From: PALSA-505 sp036501145
GTDB lineage: Bacteria > Actinomycetota > Actinomycetes > Streptosporangiales > Streptosporangiaceae
Assembly (NCBI GenBank): GCA_036501145.1
Contig: DASYAV010000238.1
Coordinates: forward strand, 62,001 to 126,000
Reading direction: 5' to 3'
DNA: 64,000 bases
The notes under the pieces are model-generated. The model was not told the DNA's origin. It saw only the letters and a program-made list of their open reading frames with translations, and made no database searches. Position 1 is the stretch's first letter. Every line of letters begins with the position of its first letter. Below are positions 13,959 through 21,089 of this stretch, piece after piece. The position numbers and the translations under genes were made by a program.

Positions 13959-16355
13959 GTGGATCCGGGACAGCGCCAGGGATCAGCCGATGACGACGGT
14001 GAGATGGGGTTCGTCACCGCAGGCGGAGTCGGGGTGACCCGGACGGCCGGGCCGTTCGATCCCGACCTGCTCACCGGCCTGGCCGGGCAGGTCGACGAGC
14101 GGCGCGGCGGCGTGCTCAGCTCCGGCATGGAATACCCCGGCCGGTACAGCCGCTGGCACATCGCCTACGTCGATCCGTGCCTGGAGATCACCGCGGCCGG
14201 GCGCCGGATTGTGGCCACCGCGCTGAACGCCCGCGGGCAGGTGCTGCTGCCGGTCATCGGCGCCGCGCTGCACCGGGCCGCGGGCACTGCCGCCGCGGGC
14301 TCTGCCGTTGCGGGTTCTGCCGCCGCGGATTCGGCTGCCGCAGGCCCCGGCGCGGCAGATCGCCCGGGCCACGGCGTGCCACCCGGCCAGGTGGAGGTGG
14401 TGATCCCCGAGCCCGGCGCCGGGTTCACCGAGGAGCAGCGCAGCCGACGGCCCACCGTCTTCTCCGCGTTGCGCGAGATCATCGCGGCGTTCGCCGCGGC
14501 CGACCCGCATCTCGGGCTGTACGGCGCGTTCGGCTATGACCTCTCCTTCCAGTTTGAGGAGATCAGGCTCCGGCTGCCGCGCCCCGGCGACCAGCGCGAC
14601 CTCGTGCTGCACCTGCCCGACGAGATCTACGTGCTGGACCGCAAGCGCGAGACGGCCACCAGGTACCGCTACGAGTTCGAGGTGGCCGGCGTGTCGACCG
14701 TGGGCCTGCCCCGGGCCACTCCGGGCACCCGCCCGGCCGATCCGGGCCCGGGTCCCGCCGAGTTGCCGCCGCAGGCGGACCCGGACCGGTACATGAGCGT
14801 GGTGGCGCAGGCCAGGGAGCGGTTCGCCCGCGGTGATCTGTTCGAGGTGGTGCCGGGCCACACGTTCTACGGCCGGTGCGCATCACCCGCCGAGTTCTAC
14901 GAGCGGCTGCGGCAGCGCAACCCGGCGCCGTATGAGTTCATGTTCAACCTGGGTGCGGGGGAGTACCTGGTCGGTGCCTCGCCGGAGATGTACGTGCGGG
15001 TGACCGGCGACCGGGTGGAGACCTGCCCGATCTCCGGCACGATCGCCCGCGGCGAGGACACGCTGGGCGACGCGGAGAACATCCGCACCCTGCTCAACTC
15101 GGCCAAGGAAGAGTCCGAGCTGACCATGTGCACCGACGTGGACCGCAACGACAAGTCGCGGGTCTGCGTGCCGGGCAGCGTGCGGGTGATCGGCCGCCGC
15201 CAGATCGAGATGTACAGCCGGGTCATCCACACCGTGGACCACGTCGAGGGGCGGCTGCGGCCCGGCCTGGACGCGCTCGACGCGTTCCTCACCCACATGT
15301 GGGCGGTCACCGTGACCGGTGCCCCCAAAACCTGGGCCATGCAGTTCATCGAGGACCACGAGGAATCGCCGCGGCGCTGGTACGGCGGCGCGGTCGGCGC
15401 GCTCGGTTTCGACGGGTCGATGAACACCGGGCTCACCCTGCGCACCGCGCACATCACCGGCGGGCTGGCCGCGGTGCGGGCCGGCGCGACCCTGCTGTTC
15501 GACTCCGACCCGGCCGCCGAGCAGCGCGAGACACAGATCAAGGCGCGCGCCCTGCTGGAAACCCTGGCCGAAGCCGACCGGGCCGCTCAGGCGAGGGCTC
15601 AGACGGCCGGGCCCACCGAACCGGCCGACCAGCACGGGGCCGCACAGTCCGGGGCCGCACAGTCCGGGGCCGCATCGTCCGGGGCGGCAGTGTCCGGGGC
15701 GGCACTGCCCGGGGCTGGGCTGCGGGTGCTGCTGGTGGACCACCAGGACTCGTTCGTGCACACGCTCGGCGACTACTTCCGCCAGCAGGGGGCCGAGGTG
15801 ACCACCCTGCGGGCCGGCTTCGCCGCGGCGCGGCTCGATGAACTGGCCCCGGATCTGGTGGTGCTCTCACCCGGGCCGGGCCGGCCGTCAGACTTCGGCT
15901 GCGCCGAACTGCTGGACGAGCTGGACGCCAGGCGGCTGCCCGCCTTCGGCGTGTGCCTTGGCCTGCAGGCCATGGCCGAGCACGCCGGGGGCAAGCTGTC
16001 GCTGCTGCCCGAGCCCGCGCACGGCAAGCCGGGCCTTGTCCGGGCGCACGGCGGCGGCCGGCTGCTGGCCGGCCTGCCCGCGGAGTTCACCGCGGCCCGG
16101 TACCACTCGCTCTACGCGGCGGTGGGCGATGTCGGCGGAGGTTTCGCGGTGACCGCCACCCTCAGTGTGGCCCGGCGGCCCGAGGCCCAGGCCGGGCCGC
16201 CCGAGGCCGACGTGGCGATGGCGATCGAGAACACCGAGGCCGGCCGGTGGGCGGTGCAGTTCCACCCGGAGTCGATCCTGACCGCGGGCGGCCGCACCGG
16301 GCACCAGGTCATCGCCAACGTCCTGACCCTCTGCCAGCACCGTCGCCGCGCCTAA
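13959..16355 (+). CDS. Anthranilate synthase, fused TrpE-TrpG
   Basis: Makes anthranilate from chorismate and glutamine, the first step of tryptophan synthesis. The N-terminal ~600 residues are TrpE, with CPISGTIARGED and the late block FDSDPAAEQRETQIKARALL. After an Ala/Ser-rich linker of repeated SGAA units, residues ~605-798 form the class-I glutamine amidotransferase TrpG, with LLVDHQDSFVHT, nucleophile Cys in FGVCLGLQAMAEHAG, and HPES for the His-Glu pair. The GTG at 13959 is chosen because GGGGAG lies 5 bases upstream and because the longer frame would run through the attenuator. The Trp-codon leader argues for a tryptophan role rather than phenazine-type secondary metabolism. The stop overlaps the end of folA on the other strand. 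Confidence 0.9.
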   Translation: MDPGQRQGSADDDGEMGFVTAGGVGVTRTAGPFDPDLLTGLAGQVDERRGGVLSSGMEYPGRYSRWHIAYVDPCLEITAAGRRIVATALNARGQVLLPVIGAALHRAAGTAAAGSAVAGSAAADSAAAGPGAADRPGHGVPPGQVEVVIPEPGAGFTEEQRSRRPTVFSALREIIAAFAAADPHLGLYGAFGYDLSFQFEEIRLRLPRPGDQRDLVLHLPDEIYVLDRKRETATRYRYEFEVAGVSTVGLPRATPGTRPADPGPGPAELPPQADPDRYMSVVAQARERFARGDLFEVVPGHTFYGRCASPAEFYERLRQRNPAPYEFMFNLGAGEYLVGASPEMYVRVTGDRVETCPISGTIARGEDTLGDAENIRTLLNSAKEESELTMCTDVDRNDKSRVCVPGSVRVIGRRQIEMYSRVIHTVDHVEGRLRPGLDALDAFLTHMWAVTVTGAPKTWAMQFIEDHEESPRRWYGGAVGALGFDGSMNTGLTLRTAHITGGLAAVRAGATLLFDSDPAAEQRETQIKARALLETLAEADRAAQARAQTAGPTEPADQHGAAQSGAAQSGAASSGAAVSGAALPGAGLRVLLVDHQDSFVHTLGDYFRQQGAEVTTLRAGFAAARLDELAPDLVVLSPGPGRPSDFGCAELLDELDARRLPAFGVCLGLQAMAEHAGGKLSLLPEPAHGKPGLVRAHGGGRLLAGLPAEFTAARYHSLYAAVGDVGGGFAVTATLSVARRPEAQAGPPEADVAMAIENTEAGRWAVQFHPESILTAGGRTGHQVIANVLTLCQHRRRA

Positions 16356-16873
16356 GGTGCGTCAATCCCTTGAGCCCGGGTCTGCGATCGCAGACCCGGG
16401 CACTTCGGCTTGCTGGTTTCCCAGGTCAGGAACCGGTAGTGCAGCCCGGTCGAAGACTGCTGCCAGCTCCCGACGGAGTCCGGTGAGCGGCCTACGTCCG
16501 GCGCGTGCGTGTCACCTTCGAAATGCTCCCGGATCTCAGTGACCACGATCTGGTCCGCGTGCGGGAGCGCTGCGCGGTACACCGCCGCGCCGCCGATCAC
16601 CCACAGGTCCCCGGACACCGCGGCGAGCGCCTGCGCCACGTCGGGAAACGTCGCCGCGCCCTCTTGCGGCGTGCGGGACAGCACGAGATTGCGCCGGTCC
16701 GGCAGCGGCCGGAACCGCGGCGGCAGCGACTCCCATGTGCGGCGGCCCATCAGCACGGTGGCCCCGGTGGTCAGCGAGCGGAAGTGCCTCTGATCCTCCG
16801 GCAGGTGCCACGGCAGCGTGCCGCCGCGGCCGATCACCCCGTTGGCCGACTGCGCCCAGATGAGCCCGATCAC
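16352..16873 (-). CDS. folA: Dihydrofolate reductase
   Basis: Reduces dihydrofolate to tetrahydrofolate with NADPH. Recognised from MIGLIWAQSANGVIGRGGTL, WHLPEDQRHF, VLMGRRTWESLP and the late VIGGAAVY. 173 residues is normal. The GTG start overlaps the thyA stop as GTGA, so it is coupled to thyA, which produces its substrate. The last ~18 residues are encoded by a 28-bp perfect palindrome and its surroundings and extend past the usual family end (FLTWE). The stop overlaps the trpE(G) stop on the other strand. Confidence 0.95.
   Translation of the reverse strand: MIGLIWAQSANGVIGRGGTLPWHLPEDQRHFRSLTTGATVLMGRRTWESLPPRFRPLPDRRNLVLSRTPQEGAATFPDVAQALAAVSGDLWVIGGAAVYRAALPHADQIVVTEIREHFEGDTHAPDVGRSPDSVGSWQQSSTGLHYRFLTWETSKPKCPGLRSQTRAQGIDAP
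16374..16401. terminator. Perfect 28-bp palindrome at a convergent junction
   Basis: GCCCGGGTCTGCGA joins directly to its complement with no loop. It lies 18 bases after the trpE(G) stop and inside the 3' coding end of folA. It probably serves as a two-way terminator; a protein-binding site is the alternative. Confidence 0.6.
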
Positions 16874-17667
16874 ACCGCCACCGGCGCCCTGATGCCGGGG
16901 TGCGGGTCGTAGCCATCGAGCCTGATGTGCTCGTAGGCGTAGCCGAACAGGCTGTCCGCCGGCTTCAGGCTGAGCGTGGGGAACGGCCGCGGCTCGCGTG
17001 CGAGCTGCGTGCGCACCTGGTCCTCGTGGTTGTCGTAGATGTGACAGTCGCCTCCGGTCCAGACAAAGTCACCGACGCCGAGATGAGCCTGTTCGGCGAT
17101 CATGTGCGTGAGCAGTGAATAGCTCGCGATGTTGAACGGCACACCGAGGAACAGGTCCGCGCTGCGCTGGTACAGCTGGCAGGAGAGTTTGCCATCGGCC
17201 ACATAGAACTGGAAAAACGCGTGGCACGGCGGCAACGCCATTCGCGGTATGTCGGCGACATTCCACGCGGACACGATGATCCGCCGGGAGTCGGGGTTCT
17301 CCCGCAGGATGCGCAGCACCTCGCTGATCTGGTCGACGTGCCCGCCGTCCGGGGTCGGCCACGACCGCCACTGCACGCCGTAGACCGGGCCGAGGTCACC
17401 GTCCGGCGCGGCCCACTCGTCCCAGATCGTGACGCCATGCTCCCGCAGCCACGTGACGTTCGCGTCGCCGCGCAGGAACCACAGCAGCTCATATGCGATC
17501 GAGCGGAAATGTACTTTCTTCGTCGTGATCAGCGGGAAGCCGTCAGATAGCCGGTAACGCAACTGGTGGCCAAAGATCGAGCGGGTGCCCGTGCCGGTGC
17601 GGTCTTCTTTGCGGGCACCCGTATCGAGCACGTGGCGGAGCAGGTCCTCGTACTGCGTGTCCGGCAT
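16870..17667 (-). CDS. thyA: Thymidylate synthase
   Basis: Methylates dUMP to dTMP using methylene-tetrahydrofolate and releases dihydrofolate, which the neighbouring FolA recycles. Key features are RTGTGTRSIFG, the catalytic Cys in ALPPCHAFFQF, QRSADLFLGVPFNIASY and the C-terminal RAPVAV. 265 residues is normal for bacterial ThyA. The ATG at 17667 is chosen by family length (MPDTQYEDLL). It forms a two-gene operon with folA on the minus strand. Confidence 0.96.
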   Translation of the reverse strand: MPDTQYEDLLRHVLDTGARKEDRTGTGTRSIFGHQLRYRLSDGFPLITTKKVHFRSIAYELLWFLRGDANVTWLREHGVTIWDEWAAPDGDLGPVYGVQWRSWPTPDGGHVDQISEVLRILRENPDSRRIIVSAWNVADIPRMALPPCHAFFQFYVADGKLSCQLYQRSADLFLGVPFNIASYSLLTHMIAEQAHLGVGDFVWTGGDCHIYDNHEDQVRTQLAREPRPFPTLSLKPADSLFGYAYEHIRLDGYDPHPGIRAPVAV

Positions 17668-17844
17668 GCCCGCGAGCCTATCTGAGCAGTTCCTGACCGA
17701 CCGGTTCACGCGCCGCGCCAACTGCACACTCACCAGGGTTCGCACCGGACGGGTGACCGCCGGCATAATCTGGACGGCAGAGATCCGCAGGCTGCGGAAC
17801 ACCATCGGGCTCGCACTGGCCCAGGCACCGAGGAGGAGATCAGC

Positions 17845-17952
17845 TTGGCCTTCGGCAGGATCGGTGGGTTTGCGCGGGCCGGGGTGCCGGAACTGTCCGG
17901 CGGCGGCACGGTCACCGCCGGCGCGTGGGCGCGGAAGCGGCGGAGACTGTGA
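17845..17952 (+). CDS. Short upstream reading frame coupled to the dienelactone hydrolase
   Basis: Thirty-five codons from a TTG preceded by GAGGAGGAG at 17830-17838, the strongest ribosome-binding site in this part of the window. The peptide starts MAFGRIGGFARAGVPEL and ends with the basic ARKRRRL. Its TGA overlaps the GTG of the next gene (GTGA), so translation is probably handed over. It may be a real small protein or only a translation lead-in; no homologue is known to me. Confidence 0.45.
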   Translation: MAFGRIGGFARAGVPELSGGGTVTAGAWARKRRRL

Positions 17953-18749
17953 CCGAGGCCCCGGCCGCGGCGGCGCCCGGCTACCTGGCCAGGCCGCCCG
18001 GCTTCCAGCAGGACGCGCAGCCCGGGAGCTTCCCCGGCGTCGTGGTGGTGCACGACGTCTTCGGCATGACACCGGATCTGCGCCGTCAGGCGGACCGGCT
18101 GGCGACCGGTGGCTACCTGGCGCTCGCCCCGGACTTCTGGCACGGCAAACCCTGGCCGCTGTGCATCAGGTCGGCGTTCCGCCAGGTGATGTCAGGCACC
18201 GGGCCGGTTTTCGAGCAGATCGACGCGGCGGCCCGCTGGCTGGCCGGGCAGGACGGCTGCTCCGGGAAGATCGGTGTCGTGGGCTTCTGCATGGGCGGCG
18301 GGTTCGCGCTGCTCTGCGCACCACGGCCAGGCATCTCGGCCGCGGCGGTCAACTACGGGCCGGTGCCCAAGAATGCCGCGCGGCTGCTGGCGGGCGCCTG
18401 CCCGGTGGTGGCCAGCTATGCGGGCAAGGACCGGATTTCCCGCACCGACCTGCCCCGGCTGGAGAGCACGCTCACCGACCTCGGCGTGCCCTGTGACAGC
18501 AAGGTCTATCCCGGGGCCACGCACGCGTTCATGAACGAGTACGAGGGCCGTCTCGGGGCGCTCACCAAGGTGATGGGCATGCGGCACGACCCGGACGCGG
18601 CCGCCGACGCCTGGCGGCGCATCCTCGCGTTCTTCGGCGAGCACCTGCAAGGGACGCCCGAGGCCGAGCCCATGGACGGGCCGGCCCAGGCAGGCCCAGC
18701 CCAGGACGGCCCGGCTCAGGACGGGCCAGCCCCTGGGGGATCTGCCTAG
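17949..18749 (+). CDS. Dienelactone hydrolase family protein
   Basis: Cytoplasmic alpha/beta hydrolase of about 266 residues. The nucleophile is the Cys in VVGFCMGGGFAL, as in dienelactone hydrolases; VVVVHDVFGM carries the oxyanion strand, and the triad His is in GATHAFMNEY. ASYAGKDRIS holds the likely triad Asp. The physiological substrate is unclear, since many such proteins are not in chlorocatechol pathways. The last ~22 residues repeat GPAQDGPAQ-type units. The GTG at 17949 is preferred because it overlaps the stop of a well-translated short frame. The stop overlaps the flavohaemoglobin stop by 4 bases, convergently. Confidence 0.85.
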   Translation: MTEAPAAAAPGYLARPPGFQQDAQPGSFPGVVVVHDVFGMTPDLRRQADRLATGGYLALAPDFWHGKPWPLCIRSAFRQVMSGTGPVFEQIDAAARWLAGQDGCSGKIGVVGFCMGGGFALLCAPRPGISAAAVNYGPVPKNAARLLAGACPVVASYAGKDRISRTDLPRLESTLTDLGVPCDSKVYPGATHAFMNEYEGRLGALTKVMGMRHDPDAAADAWRRILAFFGEHLQGTPEAEPMDGPAQAGPAQDGPAQDGPAPGGSA

Positions 18750-19933
18750 GCCGGCGGCTCACCGTCCTGATCGGGGGGATCGGGCGGGTCGGGCTCGTCG
18801 TAGTGCACCCGGCCGGGCGGCACGCCGAGCTCGGCCAGCACCCGCTGGGTCTGCCGCAGCATCGCGGGCGGCCCGCAGACGTACACCTCGCGGTCCGCCC
18901 AGTCCCGGCGCTCCCGGACCAGGGTGGGCAGGTCGGCCGGTGCCTCGGGCGGCCTGGCCAGGGGCTCATCGGAGACCGCCGTGACCAGTTCGAGCCCCGG
19001 AAAGGCATCCGCGAGCAGCCGCAGATCCCGCAGGTCGTACAGGGCGTCCCGGGTGCGGGCACCGAACAGCAGCGCCACGGCGGGCCCGCCCGCCGTGGCG
19101 GCCTGCTCGGCCAGCGCCTTGATCGGGGCCAGCCCGGTGCCGCCGGCCACACAGAACAGCCCGCTCCCGGATGTGCCGGCCGGCAGCGTCATCGAGCCTT
19201 TCGCCGGCCCGAGCAGCAGCGTGTCGCCCGGCACGGTGTGATGCACCAGCGCGTTGCTGACGAGCCCGCCGGGCACCGCACGCACGTGCAGGCTGAGGGT
19301 GCCGTCCCGGCGGGGGGCGTTCGCGATCGAGTAGCTGCGCCACTCCCTGGGCCAGCGGGCGGACTGCACGCTCACGTACTGCCCGGGCAGGTAATGCAGC
19401 GGCTGGTCCGGCCGGACGGTCAGCACCGCCAGGTCACCGGCTCGGCGCTGGTGTCCGACCACTTCGGCCAGCCACCACGACGGCGCGTGCTCCGCGTCGG
19501 CGTCCGCGGCCTCCAGCATCGTCTCCCGGACGAGGGCGAGCACCGCGTCCCACGCCGCGGCCACCTCATCAGACCAGGCCGGGCCGGCGAACTCACGGAC
19601 CGTGGCCGCCACGGATTCCATGAACTCGGGGTAGTGCCGGGCGGTGACACCGAACCGGCGGTGGTCGCGGCCGAGCTGGCGCAGATATGCGGTTAGCTGG
19701 TCCGGGGAATCGAGGCTCCAGACGATCCTGGCCAGCGCCCGGAAAAAACGATGCCGCTGCCTGTCCATGGCCAGCGGGAAAAACGCGCGCATCTCCGGGT
19801 TGGAGGCGAACAGGCGGCCGTAGAAATAGGCCGTCGCCTTACCGGCGGCCGACTCTACGTGCGCGAAAGATTCCTTGACAAGAGCCGGGTTGAGCGATGC
19901 CCCGGCACGCGACTGTCCCTCCCTGCTTGCCAC
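18746..19933 (-). CDS. Flavohaemoglobin-like nitric oxide dioxygenase
   Basis: Globin domain (residues ~12-150; proximal His likely in RRFGVTARHYPEF) joined to a ferredoxin-reductase-type FAD/NAD(P) domain. The FAD motif is WRSYSIANAP, the NAD site FCVAGGTGLAPIKAL, and the C-terminal motif YVCGPPAML. Known members convert NO to nitrate with NAD(P)H and oxygen. 395 residues is full length. The GTG at 19933 has CAGACT 6 bases upstream on the same strand, a possible leaderless -10. The tail is a Pro/Asp-rich stretch. Its promoter faces an unusually AT-rich gap that could hold an NO- or oxygen-responsive site. Confidence 0.88.
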   Translation of the reverse strand: MASREGQSRAGASLNPALVKESFAHVESAAGKATAYFYGRLFASNPEMRAFFPLAMDRQRHRFFRALARIVWSLDSPDQLTAYLRQLGRDHRRFGVTARHYPEFMESVAATVREFAGPAWSDEVAAAWDAVLALVRETMLEAADADAEHAPSWWLAEVVGHQRRAGDLAVLTVRPDQPLHYLPGQYVSVQSARWPREWRSYSIANAPRRDGTLSLHVRAVPGGLVSNALVHHTVPGDTLLLGPAKGSMTLPAGTSGSGLFCVAGGTGLAPIKALAEQAATAGGPAVALLFGARTRDALYDLRDLRLLADAFPGLELVTAVSDEPLARPPEAPADLPTLVRERRDWADREVYVCGPPAMLRQTQRVLAELGVPPGRVHYDEPDPPDPPDQDGEPPA

Positions 19934-20312
19934 ATCTGGAGTCTGTCACCGCAGGGTGGGGACCACAACCAGTTGTCATCCGTGCGGAGCCTGCGGTGCA
20001 ACACTCATTAAAAATAATTTCCGCGGATTACTAAAATACTTAGGACTTTAGGTTAACGTGCTTTCCGCTGGAAGGGCGCCACGGGTACCGGTGACGACAT
20101 TGGATGACATGGCAGCAGATTCCCGGCCGGCGGTCTTGTGCTTACCCGCCCGATATGTTTTTGTTCCGATGTCAAAAGGCGGGAAGACTGGTACTGTCGG
20201 GCCCTCTGCCATGCGCCAGAGGTGACGACGATACCCGCCCGCGGCGGGGCGTTGTACGGCGGATTCTGCGAGGTGGCGCCCCCGGCTAGGCGTTATGCAC
20301 CATGATGGGCGT
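19934..20312. other. 379-bp intergenic region with an AT-rich pocket
   Basis: Separates the divergent flavohaemoglobin and amidotransferase genes. Bases ~20005-20060 are strikingly AT-rich for this genome (TCATTAAAAATAATTTCC, ACTAAAATACTTAGGACTTT). GGACTTTAG at 20043-20051 matches the left and central part of the DosR/DevR consensus, but the right arm is missing. A 61-codon open frame at 20104-20289 has no ribosome-binding site or convincing codon pattern and is not called. CATGAT at 20301-20306 is a possible -10 for the next gene. Confidence 0.6.
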
Positions 20313-21035
20313 ATGGCCGCTCACGGAGAAGGACGCACGTCCCGCCCACTCATCGGCATCACCGGCTACCTGGAGCCGGCCAGGTGGGCTGACTTCGTCC
20401 GTGAGGCCGTGATCTCACCGGTCACCTACAGCAGGACCGTGGAGCGGGCCGGCGGCATCCCTGTCATCCTGCCGCCGGTTCCCATCGACTCCGTGCCGCG
20501 GCTCGTGTCCGGCCTGGACGGCCTGGTCATCTCCTGCGGGCCGGATCTCGACCCGAGGCTGTACGGGGCGACCCGGCATGAGCAGACGACGCAGCCCGAC
20601 CGCAGGCGGGACACCTTCGACCTGGCCCTGGTCCGTGCGGCGGTCGATGCCGAGCGCCCGTTCCTCGCGCTGTGCCGTGGCATGCATGTGTTCAACGTGG
20701 TCCGTGGTGGCACGCTCATCCAGCATCTGCCCGACGTGGTCGGCCACGACCGGCACGCACCCGACCCGGTGAAGATGGCCGTGCACGACGTGCAGGTGAG
20801 CGCGAGCAGCAGGCTCGGCCAGATTCTCGGCCCGAGCATCGCCGTGCCCACCCGCCATCACCAGGCGGTGCAGCGGCTCGGCACCGGGCTGCTGGCGGTG
20901 GCGTGGGCCGATGACCAGATCGTGGAGGCGGTCGAACTGCAGGGCCACCCGTTCGGCCTGGGTGTGCAGTGGCACCCCGAGGAGGGTGAGGACCTGCGGA
21001 TCTTCACCGAACTGGTCAGCGCCGCAGCCGCCTGA
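20313..21035 (+). CDS. Class-I glutamine amidotransferase (peptidase C26, PuuD-like)
   Basis: About 240 residues of the gamma-glutamyl-gamma-aminobutyrate hydrolase type, which cleaves gamma-glutamyl amides in polyamine or amino-acid breakdown. The nucleophile Cys lies in LALCRGMHVFNVV, an oxyanion strand precedes it (LVISCGPDLDP), and the His-Glu pair is in GVQWHPEEGED. The ATG at 20313 is chosen because CATGAT lies 6 bases before it; an in-frame ATG at 20295 would add six residues. No polyamine genes are next to it, so the substrate is open. A second member of the family lies at 32919. Confidence 0.83.
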   Translation: MAAHGEGRTSRPLIGITGYLEPARWADFVREAVISPVTYSRTVERAGGIPVILPPVPIDSVPRLVSGLDGLVISCGPDLDPRLYGATRHEQTTQPDRRRDTFDLALVRAAVDAERPFLALCRGMHVFNVVRGGTLIQHLPDVVGHDRHAPDPVKMAVHDVQVSASSRLGQILGPSIAVPTRHHQAVQRLGTGLLAVAWADDQIVEAVELQGHPFGLGVQWHPEEGEDLRIFTELVSAAAA

Positions 21036-21089
21036 TCACCGACCCGGGGGCGGCCCCGGTGTGCCCCGGGCCACCACTACGATGTTGCG

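Noticed and set aside
20104..20289. 61-codon open frame in the flavohaemoglobin/amidotransferase gap
   Set aside because: No ribosome-binding site, mixed codon pattern and no recognisable motif.
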